From: Luzula sylvatica
Taxonomy: Eukaryota > Streptophyta > Magnoliopsida > Poales > Juncaceae
Length of the DNA stretch: 64,000 nt
Direction: 5' to 3'
Assembly (NCBI GenBank): GCA_946800325.1
Contig: OX326958.1
Span: 72,909,264-72,973,263 of the forward strand
The notes under the pieces were generated by a model, which saw only the letters and a list, made by a program, of their open reading frames with translations, was not told where the DNA came from and ran no database searches. Positions 36,955-47,900 of the stretch are shown piece after piece. Position 1 is the stretch's first letter; every line of letters begins with the position of its first letter. The translations under genes were made by a program, and so were the position numbers.

Positions 36955-38432
36955 TGTTGGTTAATTCTAACCTAGAGGGGGATGAATAGGTAATCCTAGT
37001 GTATAATTTTCGACTATAGTATACCGATTCTAAATTAATGCGGAATCTAAAATGATATAATTTAAATTAAGAAAATACCGAACACGATGAACACGCGATG
37101 TTTATTACGGAGTTCGGTAGGTGGTTGCTTTGTAGCTTTAACTCACCCTTACTTGCTTAATCGACCGATTCGATTAGTGTCAAGTACCTACGTCTCCGGA
37201 AATGCCTTGTGCCTTTTCGGCGTTCGATTGAATTCCAACTCACTCGTACAAGGTTTTGCCTAGATCGATTTACACGTTTTCTATCGATCTATGACGGGTT
37301 TTACACTCTTAGTACTAGCCTATTACAATTTCTAAATACGAACTAAAACGTGATCGGTCACGCAAGTTGGGAATCGTATTTGGAAGGGAAAGAAAGAAAT
37401 ATTAATCTCTAAGATTGTTTTAGAAGATTAAGGGCTCAATAGGTTTTGCAAGAATTCTCTCTTTTGAATGTATATTTTGGATAGATGAAGTAGTAAGAGA
37501 GAATGAGGGAATGATTCTATTTATATAACACATAGACCCTTCCCAAACTTGCACTTTCTGCATAGTCCGTTATAACGGACTGTAAGTCAAAACTAGCCGT
37601 TACGGTTGTTATATTCGAATTGTTAAACATTCCGTTACAACGGAATACATGTCCGTTATAACGGAAGTCTGTGTTATGAAATCCGTTGTAACGAACTGAC
37701 ATGTCCGTTGCAACGGACATCATACTGAAAACTTCTCTTCAGTTTGAGTTTAATTCCCGTTATAACGGAGTAAGTTCCGTTACAACGTATTGTGGCATTC
37801 CGTTGTAACGGATTGGTTAATCCGTTACAACGGACATGAAGAGAAGAGTATTGTACTGAAGCGAGTTCAATGTCCGTTATAACGGACGTATATGTCCGTT
37901 GTAACGGACATACTTCTGTGACATCCTTCAAGTTTGAATTTAATTAGCGTTGTAACGGACATTATTCCGTTGCAACGCTTTGTGGAAGTCCGTCATAACG
38001 GATTGGTTAATCCGTTGTAACGGACTATACTGTGTTTTCATTCTTGAATATGACGAGCATGTCCGTTATAACGGACACTGAGTTCCGTTGTAACGGACAT
38101 CCTTATTTCAGCCTTTTATATCAATTCAGGATTTCGAATATATTTATTTGACTTTTATTTTGAGCTTAATCATACATAAACAAGTTTAGGGATACCTAAA
38201 GGGTGTTTTGATGATTAGATTGATATCCCAACTTGCGGAATCTTCGATGTCTTAATTCCGTGATTCTTCTACGCGTTCTTTGCGATTCTTCGACGTCTTG
38301 TTCTTCTTTGCGATTCTTCGACTTCTTATTGCATTTTGTACCTATGTATCCTATACACCATTCTCGATAGATTTTGTTAGTAATATCGACATTATTTTGA
38401 GATAATCAAACAACCGGAAATTTGAACCAACA
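36955..38432. mobile_element. Solo LTR with palindrome array
   Basis: It starts TGTTGGTTAATTC and ends TTTGAACCAACA, so the ends are TGTTGG/CCAACA, common in Ty1/copia LTRs. The 5-bp duplication CATAT flanks it (36950-36954 and 38433-38437). It is 1,478 bp with no internal retrotransposon sequence. The central part is the palindrome array at 37567-38100. Confidence 0.8.
37567..38100. repeat. Array of about 18 CCGTTNNAACGG palindromes
   Basis: Sites of the form CCGTTATAACGGA, CCGTTGTAACGGA or CCGTTACAACGGA recur about every 30 bp, with degenerate spacers between them. The two central bases vary most. The array lies inside the solo LTR upstream of KCR. Confidence 0.92.
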
Positions 38433-38868
38433 CATATTATATATTATTTTTATGTATTATATTAGATATTAGTTGAAAAATCATATATAAATTACTGATT
38501 TGTGAGTGATTTAAACTCACAATCGTAAAATTACGTTTAAATATAATTATATTTATCGTTCATGCCACAAATTATATATATTTATAACTAAAAAGTAAGT
38601 TATGTTATGATAACATAGTATCTGTTTTAATATCCGAAAGAGAACCGTATTCGTATCCGTATCCGACAATATCCGAACCGTATCCGTATCCGTTTATTAT
38701 CCGAACCATATCCGGATCCGGGTAATTCCGTATCCGTTTATTAGCCGAACCATATCCGGATCCGGGTAATTCTGTATCCGGATCCGTATCCGAAAAAAAA
38801 TATGGATATGGATCTGGTATGACCACTATCCGAACCGGATTCGAACCGTTGACACCCCTAACCCCAAG

Positions 38869-41131
38869 CCGAGTTCATGGAGAATATACAATTTTCATTT
38901 ATATATTAATATTAATGGATTTTTTTATTAAAAATATATTATTAATAAGTTTAAAATTCACTTTAACACATTTATTTCCACTTAAATTCACTTTATTATT
39001 TTCAATTTCTGTATAGATGGAAAAGTTTCTAGTTTTAATTATTTTTTTGCTAAAGCTTATCTTGTTCGCACGACAGGACAGGTTACGATTGATGAGTTTA
39101 TGTTAGAAATGTTTGATAAATGAGAATTTTTTGAAACTAAAATTTCTGAATTCTCAAATCTCAGTATTTTCCAAAATAAAACAAAATCTCAAATCCCACA
39201 AATTAATGGTCGTAGAAGACATGCTGGCCATGTCAAGATAGATTTCAATGGTGACGATTCATAAAACCAGTTGAGAGGAAGAAGAGACAGGAGGAGGAGG
39301 TTAAGAGTCTGAATCATCATATTCAAATTTGTGCAACTAATTATTATGCTGCAAAAAAATTGCAAATTTGGGACTTCTAATTTGAGTGATTAATTTTCAT
39401 ATATTCAAACGATATATAAATGCACCCTTTTTTTAAATTACCCATTTTTTATATACGGAAGAATTCAGTGACGGATATATGTGATTATGCCAGTGTATTT
39501 TACGACATAACTGAAAAATTATGTACTACCGACCCCCCCAAATTTTTTTGAAATTTTCTCACAGTAGCCCCCCTAGATTACCGTCCCCCGTTGATTTGGG
39601 GCAAGATCCGCCATTGCGGAAGATAACTTATTTTTGAACAATTTTGAAAAATATTCATGTTCGGGATCAGATCCCGTTAAGCACTCACTTTTTTTTATCT
39701 CAGACTAAATCAAATTTAATTTTAATTAAACGTTAATTCAACTGGTTTAAGAAAAAAATGAGTGGTTTTCCGGATCCTGTCAGATTTTTTATTGGTTCTC
39801 AACTGTTCAAATAAAAATGAAAGGATTTCAAAACCATTCAATTTTCTGCAAAATAATGCATCCCTTTTCCAAATACTTAATTTTAAATTCATGAATTTTT
39901 TTGCAAAATGGATGTTCGAAGATCAATAGATCATGTGAACATACATACAGGCCTGACCCCTATGTAAGGCTAATGAAATTCGGATTTTGGTCCAAAATTT
40001 TAATGAATCCAATTTTTTTGAAAAATATAATTTATCTAGTTAAAAATAAGTATAATTACAATAAAATTACTAAATATCACAAGAAGTTTCTTAGTTAATT
40101 GGTAGAACAATTATTTAATTAATGAGAGGTCATTAGTTTGAATTCCTACAAACAATAATTTTAATTTTTTTTTCTTACAAATAAACTATGAGAAAAAATT
40201 GATGTAACGAAATTTGAACCTTGAATTTATATCAAAAAATAAAAAACTTAATCAAGAAACCACACAATCACATCTAAAATATTAATCTTGTTTAATAATT
40301 AATTTAAAAAATATTTTCAAAATTAACTCGGGCCCCTTCATATGATTGGACGTCCCTGCATACATGGTACCACAAAACAAAGCCGTCATGTAAATTGTAA
40401 TAACAAAAACAGAAAGTCTATATCCACATAATTAATTTACAGAATTGTGCCCGAAGAGTGAATTTTGTGAATGAATTAAATATGGCCCCACCATTATTCT
40501 TACCATAAAAATACATTCGGGGTTATTTCTGTGGGTTTTTGCGGTAAGTGTAGCATTTCTGATAACAAAAATAATCCCACAAAGAATCCCCTGGTTCATA
40601 AATTAGGCAAGTAGCTGGAGGTTGATAAGCAGTAGAAACAATGAATGCGACGTTGCATCTTCTTGTACGTAGTTAGAGCCTTGGCTGCCCATAATTCCAT
40701 CACCCGAATGTCCGTCCTGCATACCAGGACACTATTTTATTATTTTGCTTGACAGGGATATTTTTGCTATTCACCATTTTGTTGTTGTTGTTACTATAAA
40801 TAATCATCTCATTCTTATTCACGTTAGTTTTTAATTTTAATTTTATTATTACACCATATACTTTATGAAAAGGACAATTTCGGAATGTGACCGATCGTTT
40901 GCTAACTTCAAGTACGTTTTGTTGGTTGATTTGTGTCTGTGCCAAATGGTATGCCCTTTAGTTAGTCGCATGACCAATCTACGTAAGTTATCATAAATTC
41001 TATCATAGATCACTTAATTATTAAAATTAACTAAATAAGTCAAAATCAAGTCGTATACGATATTTATATTCGTACATTACTCGTCAATACGCATCGGATA
41101 CTCCCCGTAACATATTCAAATATTTATTTCA
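38869..41131. other. Intergenic, AT-rich
   Basis: No gene was recognised in about 2.3 kb. A possible MITE lies at 39464-39616. The rest is low-complexity AT-rich DNA with short spurious ORFs. Confidence 0.5.
39464..39616. mobile_element. Possible small MITE
   Basis: CAGTGACGGATAT (39466) and, reversed, CAATGGCGGATCT (ending 39616) are similar inverted ends. The flanks CGGAAGAA (39456-39463) and CGGAAGAT (39617-39624) look like an 8-bp duplication with one mismatch. The ends are not perfectly symmetric, so this is tentative. Confidence 0.4.
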
Positions 41132-41134
41132 AAA

Positions 41135-44102
41135 CACTACAACAGATGAGGGTATCAGCGACGGGGGGAAAGTATCAGCGACGGTCCGTCCCTAATAAAA
41201 TGCGCTTTCACCGACGGCCCGTCGCAGAAGATTATTACCGACGGTTTTATTAGCGACGGCCCGTCGTAGATGTTCAAATATTACCGTCGGCCCGTCGCTA
41301 AATCTTCAAACCGTCGCTAATAATCTGCTGAAAACCGCCATTTTTCAAAAATATCACCGACGGGCCGTCGGTAATATGAAAACCGCCGCTAATGCTCTTC
41401 TCCGTTGGCCCGTCGCTAATAGAACCGTCGCTAAAACTTTGCGTCGGCCCGTCGGTGATATTGTAACCGTCGCTAATAATCTGCTGAAAACCGCCATTTT
41501 CAAAAATATCACCGACGGCCCGTCGATGATATGAAAACCGCCGCTAATGCCCTTCTCCATTGGCCCGTCGCTACTAGAGCCGTCGCTAATGCCCTTCTCC
41601 GTTGGCCCGTCGGTGATGTTGTATACACCTTCTTATACCCCGCTGGCCTCCTTCTCTCTCTCTTAACCCTAAACATTCGGCCCTCTTCCCTCTCTTCTCT
41701 CCACAGCCCCTCGTCCCCTCCTCCACAGCCCAGCCCCCCCTCTCTCCTTCTCTCCTCTTCCCCCTTCGCCCAGCCCAGCCCCCCTGTCCTTCTCTCCTCT
41801 TCCCCCTTCGCCGATCCCTGCCCCCCCGTCCTTCTCTCTCCTCTTCCCCCTTCGCCGAGCCCCCTGCCTGTTGTTGCCCTCACAGCCCCCGTCCCTCTCC
41901 TCCTCCCCCTCTCTGTTAGTATATCTCCTATTTTCGGCTTGTTATTGCTCGTTTCTGGTGGTCGAAGGATTGCTCATTTCGGGTGGATGGAACGCTTGCT
42001 CGTTTCTGGTGGTTGCTCGTCTAGGGTTTGAAGGTATGTCTATTTCTTCATTTAATTTGGTTAGATTTAGATTTAGGCTTAATTAAGTTTGAAGGTAATT
42101 TTTGAATTTTTAGGCTTAATTAGGTTTATAAACCGTTGAATTTTTTTTTTTTGAATCTTTCGTGTTGATTTTGTAGGCTTAATTAGCTCGCTCGTATATC
42201 TGTTTTTTTAATCTATTTTTTTTTTAACAAATTTTTTTTTAAATCTATTTTTTTAGATGGTTTTTTAAAATCTGTTTTTTAAAATTTTTTAGGTGGAAGA
42301 CCTAAATCTCGGCTGCTCTCTCGGGTCTGGTGTGGTGGAAGGCCGACGAAACTCTCCTGCTCTCTCTTGGTATGTCTATCTCTCTCGGTTTAATAGGTTA
42401 GATTTAGATTTAGATTTAGGCTCGATTAGATTTAGAAATTTTTGAATTTTTTTTTGAATCTGGATTTTATGTGTGGATTTTAAGTGTTGATTTAGATTTA
42501 ATTAGGATTTTTTTAGGTTTTTTAAATCAGGATTAGGCTCAAATATGGATCTGTTTTAGGTTTTTTAAATTTTTTAGAGTTAGGTTTACGGTTTCTAAAA
42601 TTTTTAGAGTCAGGGTTAGGGTTTTTAAGTATAATTTTAGTAAATTATATTTTAAGTATAATTTTAGTATAATTTTAGTATATTTAAATTTTATTTTATT
42701 ATATTTAAATTATATTTTAGTATATTTAAATTATTCTGTTTTTAGTCTGATTAAATATTTTAATTAAGTAATTATATTCTGTTTTTAGTATAATTTAACT
42801 GTTTTTCAATTTAGTATTATTCTGTTTTTAGGGTTAGGGTTTCTAAATTTTTTAGAGTTAGGGTTAGGGTTTCTAAATTTTTTAGGTTATTTTTGTTTGT
42901 GTTAATTTCCTTTTTTAATTCTTTTTTTTAAACTCTTTTTTTTAATTTATGTGTAGGTTACTTATTTAATTTAGGATTATTTTGAAATTCATGTATATTT
43001 GAAATATTTTAAACTGTTTTTTTTAGTGTTTGTAATTCTTGTTTAATTCTGTTTTGAACTGTTTTATATTTTATTTGAAATATTTTGAATTGAGTATAAT
43101 TTAGTATATATTTTAATTCTTATAATTTTAAACTGTTTTTTTATTTTGAGATATAAATATTTAAATAATTTAACTGTTTTTTCTTTTAAGTTCAAAATTC
43201 ATTAAATATTTAATGTATTTTTTGGATTGAATGCAGGTTTTCGGAACTGTTTTGAACTGTTTTATATTTTATTTGAAATATTTTGAATTGAGTATAATTT
43301 AGTATATATTTTAATTCTTATAATTTTAAACTGTTTTTCTATTTTGAGATATAAATATTTAAATAATTTAAATGTTTTTTCTTTTAAGTTCAAAATTCAT
43401 TAAATATTTAATGTATTTTTTGGATTCAATGCAGGTTTTCGGAATAAATGGAGGCGTCCAGTAGCAGGGAAATAACGGTGTCGGTACTAAGCAGAGGAGG
43501 CGCGTACCAGTGGCGAAGGCTGAGGAGGCGCGTACCAGTGGATGTGCGAGATGGACGATGAATCGGAAATCGGAGGCGGGTACCAGAGGATATATTGTCG
43601 ATTTTTTCATTTTTGTCGTGTTTTGTAACTGTTAATTTGGGATTGTCGAGTTTAGGATTGTTTTCGATTTGTCGAGTTTTGGATTGTGTTGTGTAGTTGT
43701 GTCGAAATTATAATTATGATTGTGGACTTTGTATGAAAATTAATATGATGAGTATAATTATAATTATCATTTATAGTAATTCTTTAGATAATTATAATTA
43801 TCAAAATTAATCTAATATTTAATTAAGTACATTTAACATGTATGTATGAAATATATATTAATTTCATATATAAATAATTATATTTAATACAGACTTTAAT
43901 ACAGACGACGGGCCGTCGGTGCATTTAATTGAATTTAATACAGACTTTCAGCGACGGCCCGTCGCTGAAAGTGGCATCAGCGACGGCACTTTCAGCGACG
44001 ATTTTTTAGCGACGGTTGGCCGTCGGTAATACTTTTAGCGACGGTTTTTTAGACTTTTAGCGACGGTTTTTACCGTCGCTGATACTCCAATCTGTTGTAG
44101 TG
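41135..44102. mobile_element. Non-autonomous CACTA (CMC/EnSpm) transposon
   Basis: Both ends read CACTACAACAGAT toward the inside, flanked by the 3-bp duplication AAA. The subterminal 350-500 bp on the left and 200 bp on the right are crowded with CGACGG/CCGTCG units, the usual transposase-binding pattern of CACTA elements. The 2,968-bp element has no TNPA or TNPD-like transposase. The interior has a C-rich stretch (41690-41910), intron-like T-rich DNA and a tandem duplication (43051-43446). Confidence 0.92.
43051..43446. repeat. 198-bp tandem duplication in the CACTA element
   Basis: Two copies start at 43051 and 43249, each beginning GTTTTGAACTGT and ending AATGCAGGTTTTCGGAA. They are nearly identical. 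Each copy ends in an intron acceptor-like ATGCAG. Confidence 0.9.
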
Positions 44103-44893
44103 AAATAAAATCAGATATTTCAATATGAATAAAACAAGTGATACATATAAGTAAATAACTAAATATAATAAACATTAATTTATTACATGATATTTCAATA
44201 TTAATAAACTTTTGATATTTTTTACATCATATATATATAAAAAATATAAAAAATAAAAAATAAAAAATAATAAAATATTATATAAAGTAGACATATCGGA
44301 TTTTAATTTTTTTCAAATTTGCCGTTCGTCGTATTCATATCATATTGGTAACAGAGTTTGTTCTCCTTCCAGATACTTTTACGTTGCGCGCGTTGTTTGT
44401 GTCCCGAACCAAGTCTATCTGTTTGAAAAAATGATAAGAAAAAAAAATGAGGTTTTCGTTGATATTCATTAAACATTCAGCCCACTATACCTATATCAGC
44501 CTGGCCCAATATGTCCAATCAATAAAATTCCAGACAAGATCCAGAAATTCCATTCTCGAGTTCTGGAACAAAGATGAGAATTCAGTTCCCGGATTCTTAG
44601 AAGCATGCAAGCATAAGATGCTGCCACGTTATGAAAAGAATATAAGTATCGACGGTTAGATATTACTGGGCTCATCCAGTCTTGTTATTAAGCAGCTCCT
44701 TTGCCCGTGGTCTTCATGCTCTCTTTCTTTGTCCTATCACACTGTCAAGCTACTGCGATTCTCTCGAGGTAACCTCTAATCAATTCGTTCTTCTTTCAAT
44801 GTTTGCTAATTTCTAGGTTTTGGATTAAATTTTGCAGTTCCAGTTTGCTATTTTTGAGCTTGATTTGAAATTTGGCGTCTTTACTGTGTGAGA
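44103..44893. other. Intergenic and 5' region of SPT6
   Basis: A/T-only simple sequence lies at about 44229-44285. From about 44690 the sequence looks like a 5' leader, with a possible 5'-UTR intron from CTCGAG|GTAACC (near 44769) to TTAG (44897). No coding ORF was recognised. Confidence 0.45.
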
Positions 44894-44908
44894 TTAGGGT
44901 TAGGGTTT
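44894..44908 (+). promoter_or_regulatory. Telo-box in the SPT6 leader
   Basis: TTAGGGTTAGGGTTT ends ten bases before the ATG. It is the reverse of the AAACCCTA telo-box found near housekeeping plant genes. It could also include the acceptor of a leader intron. Confidence 0.5.
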
Positions 44909-44918
44909 CCTGCTTGCA

Positions 44919-47900
44919 ATGGGAGGTGGTAGAAAAAAGATCATTGAAGACGACGGTGAGTAAAGTTATAGTTTTTTGCGATTTTTTTTTTCTTTTTTTG
45001 TAATTATTTGGTGTTTTTGGTCGAATTTTCTCGGTATTGCTTTGATTTATGTGAAAGTCCTTGATTTCAGATGAGATCGAAGAAGAAGACGATTCACGAC
45101 CAACAGAAAGCGGTGACAATGTTGATGGAGGAGACGATGATGATGAGGAAGAAGAAGAAGGTAAAGATCATGCTTTTATTTCAAGAGATGATTTCAGTCT
45201 TTGCATTATCTCAAAATTAAAGTCTGTACTTGTTTTTTTTTTCAACTCTGGAGTTGCAAACTCGGATTTGATATACTAAGTTACTAACATTGTTCTAAAA
45301 ACCCTAAACCCTTCGAATCCTGAACAGATGATGGTGAAAATGAGTACGAAAAAGACGGGTTTATAGTTGATGAGCTTGAAGATGAGGAAGAGGAAGAGAA
45401 AGAAAGTGACGGAGAGAGGCATAAAAAGAAGAAAAAGAAGAAAAGGCAAATACCAATTTCAATTTAACATCACTACATTCCATTTTTTTGATCTTAGTGC
45501 TAATAAAAGCTCTATTAACGTCTTCAGAGAATCAGAGAGAAATTTCCAACTCGATGAAGATGATTACGAATTACTCGAAGATAATAACATCTCTGTGAAT
45601 CGGCCCAAACCAGTATGCACCTCAACAATACTGTACTCAATTCCTTACAACCATGTATTAATTGCCCTTATTGATATTTTTTCAGGGAAATAAATTCAAG
45701 AGGTTAAAGAAAGCAGGAAGAAGCAACGACTCTGAAGAGAGATCTGGTTTTTATGACGAGGACGAGTCCACCAGAGGCAAGCCTGGTGGCCGCTCTGCCG
45801 AAGAGAAACTCAAACACAGTTTATTCGGCGACGATGAAGGCATCTCTAATACCCCAAATTTAATTTCAGAAAAAAACTATTCCAAGGTTTAGGGTTTAGT
45901 GTTTACGTGTATTGTTTTACACCGAATTTAGGCGCACCATTGGAGGATATAGGAGAGGAAGAGGAGCAACAAGAAGAAGAAGATGTTATTGGGGAAGATG
46001 ACGAAATGGCCGATTTCATCGTCGATGAAGACGAGGAAGAAGTAGATGAAGAAACTGGCGAAGTTTTGAGGTAAAAAATACTCTCTCTCTCTATATATAT
46101 ATTATATATATCCCCACTTATGACTTCCCATTAACCAAAACCTCCAATAATTAGGAGGAGGAAGGAGAAGCCGAAGAAGATGAGGCAGGCATCAGGGGCG
46201 TCCTCGTCAGCAATGATCGAAGCGCAAGAAATATTTGGTGACGTGGACGAGCTTCTCTTGAGAAGAAAGCATGATCTCGAGAAGGACGACTTGGGAAATT
46301 CCTCCATCAAGAGACTGGAAGATGAGTTCGAGCCATTTATTCTCTCCGAAAAATACATGACTCCTAAGGACGACCTCATTCGTGAAACTGACGTCCCTGA
46401 ACGCATCCAGGTAATCAAACTTTAAGGGTTTAGGGTTTAAGTACGCAAACAAAGATTTACGTGTTAAAATGTTTGTAGGTGGTCGAGGATTTGACGGGCC
46501 AACCGCCAGGGGATGAACGGAGCATAGACGAGGAGTGTGCCTGGATTTACAATCAGCTTTTGAACGATAATTTGGTTTCGGTTTATGGTGGCGAGGAAAT
46601 TGTTAGGGATATTAAGACGGAAGATATTGGGCATGTTTTGTCTATGATGCATAGTCAGAGACTTGATGTAAGTATCTCAATATTATTTTATACAATGTTT
46701 TAAGCATATTTAAACTCGTATTCTTTTTTACTTTCGTTTTCAGATACCTTTTATTGCGATGTATAGAAAGGAGTTATGTCGGAGCCTTTTAAAGGATCCT
46801 GAAGTGGACACGGACGACTCATCATCCACTGATAAACCTCGCAGAATGAAATGGCACAAGGTAGTTAAACCTTTGTACCAGAGTTCTTTGTTTTCGACTT
46901 TTTCGTGCAAATTGTAAAAATCGTGATTTGGTTTCCAGTTACTCTGGGCGGTGTTCAACCTGGACAAGAAATACCTCCTCATGCGGAAACGAAAATCGAA
47001 CTTGGAGGTGTACTACCAAAAAAGATTCGAAGAAGAGTTCAGACGCGTGGACGACGAGAGAAGAATCGCGTTGAATCGGCAAATATTCAACTCGATAACA
47101 GAGGCGCTTGCAGAGGCCAAATCCGAGCGGGAAGTTGAAGATGTGGACGCGAAATTCAACATTCATTTTCCTCCTGGCGAAGTGGAGGTGGATGAAGGCC
47201 AGTTCAAACGGCCCAAAAGGAAGTCGTTGTATAGTGTTTGTCATAAAGCTGGTCTTTGGGAGGTCGCTAGTAAATTCGGGTTCAGCTCTGACCAGTTCGG
47301 TCTTCTTCTCACCCTCGCCAAAGTTACTGCTGTATGTTTCATTTCATCCTTATTGTGAAGTATTCTTGTTCGTGAGTTATATTAGTGGTTAAATAATTTG
47401 ATATGATAGGAAATGGGAGAGCTTGAAGATAGCAGAGAGACTCCTGAAGAAATAGCTGCAAATTTCACGTGTGCAATGTTCCAGACCCCTCAAGATGTTC
47501 TCAAAGGTGCTCGACACATGGTATATATCTTTATCTACAAAAAAAAAAATCCCCTCTTTTATTTATTCATATAATTATTATATTTTGATTCTTTTGGTTT
47601 GATGTTTGATAGGCGGCTGTGGAGATTGGGTGGGAGCCGATAGTGAAGAAGCACGTCAGAGCCATTTTCATGGAGAGAGGAGTTGTCTGTACGAGCCCAA
47701 CACAAGAAGGGAACACAACGATTGATCCGTATCACGAACTCGCCAGCGTGAAATGGCTACGTGACAAACCAATATCCAAGTTCACGGACCACCAATGGCT
47801 CCTCATCCAGAAAGGTGAAGAAGAGAAACTCCTCCAGGTCAAGGTGAAGCTCCCAGAAGACGCGAAGACTAAGCTGATGAACGAAGCGAAAGAATTCTAC

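Larger units (their letters stand above)
36799..38860. mobile_element. Second hAT element, abutting the first
   Basis: The termini are TAGGATGTCAATGG and, reversed, TAGGGGTGTCAACGG. It is flanked by ACCCCAAG (36791-36798 and 38861-38868), the same 8 bases that flank the preceding MITE. The subterminal arms consist of TATCCGGATCCG-type repeats. It has no transposase and contains a solo LTR (36955-38432), so its own length is about 580 bp. Confidence 0.82.

Noticed and set aside
37567..38100. CRISPR-like appearance of the palindrome array
   Set aside because: The repeats are short, variable and eukaryotic, with irregular spacers; there are no cas genes and it sits in a plant LTR.
38605..38826. 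Pro/Tyr/Gly-rich ORF on the minus strand
   Set aside because: It is only the translation of the TATCCGGATCCG repeats in the hAT arm.
41509..42086. Pro/Ser-rich and Gly/Arg-rich ORFs in the CACTA element
   Set aside because: Both strands are open because of the C-rich low-complexity stretch; there is no domain or codon signal.
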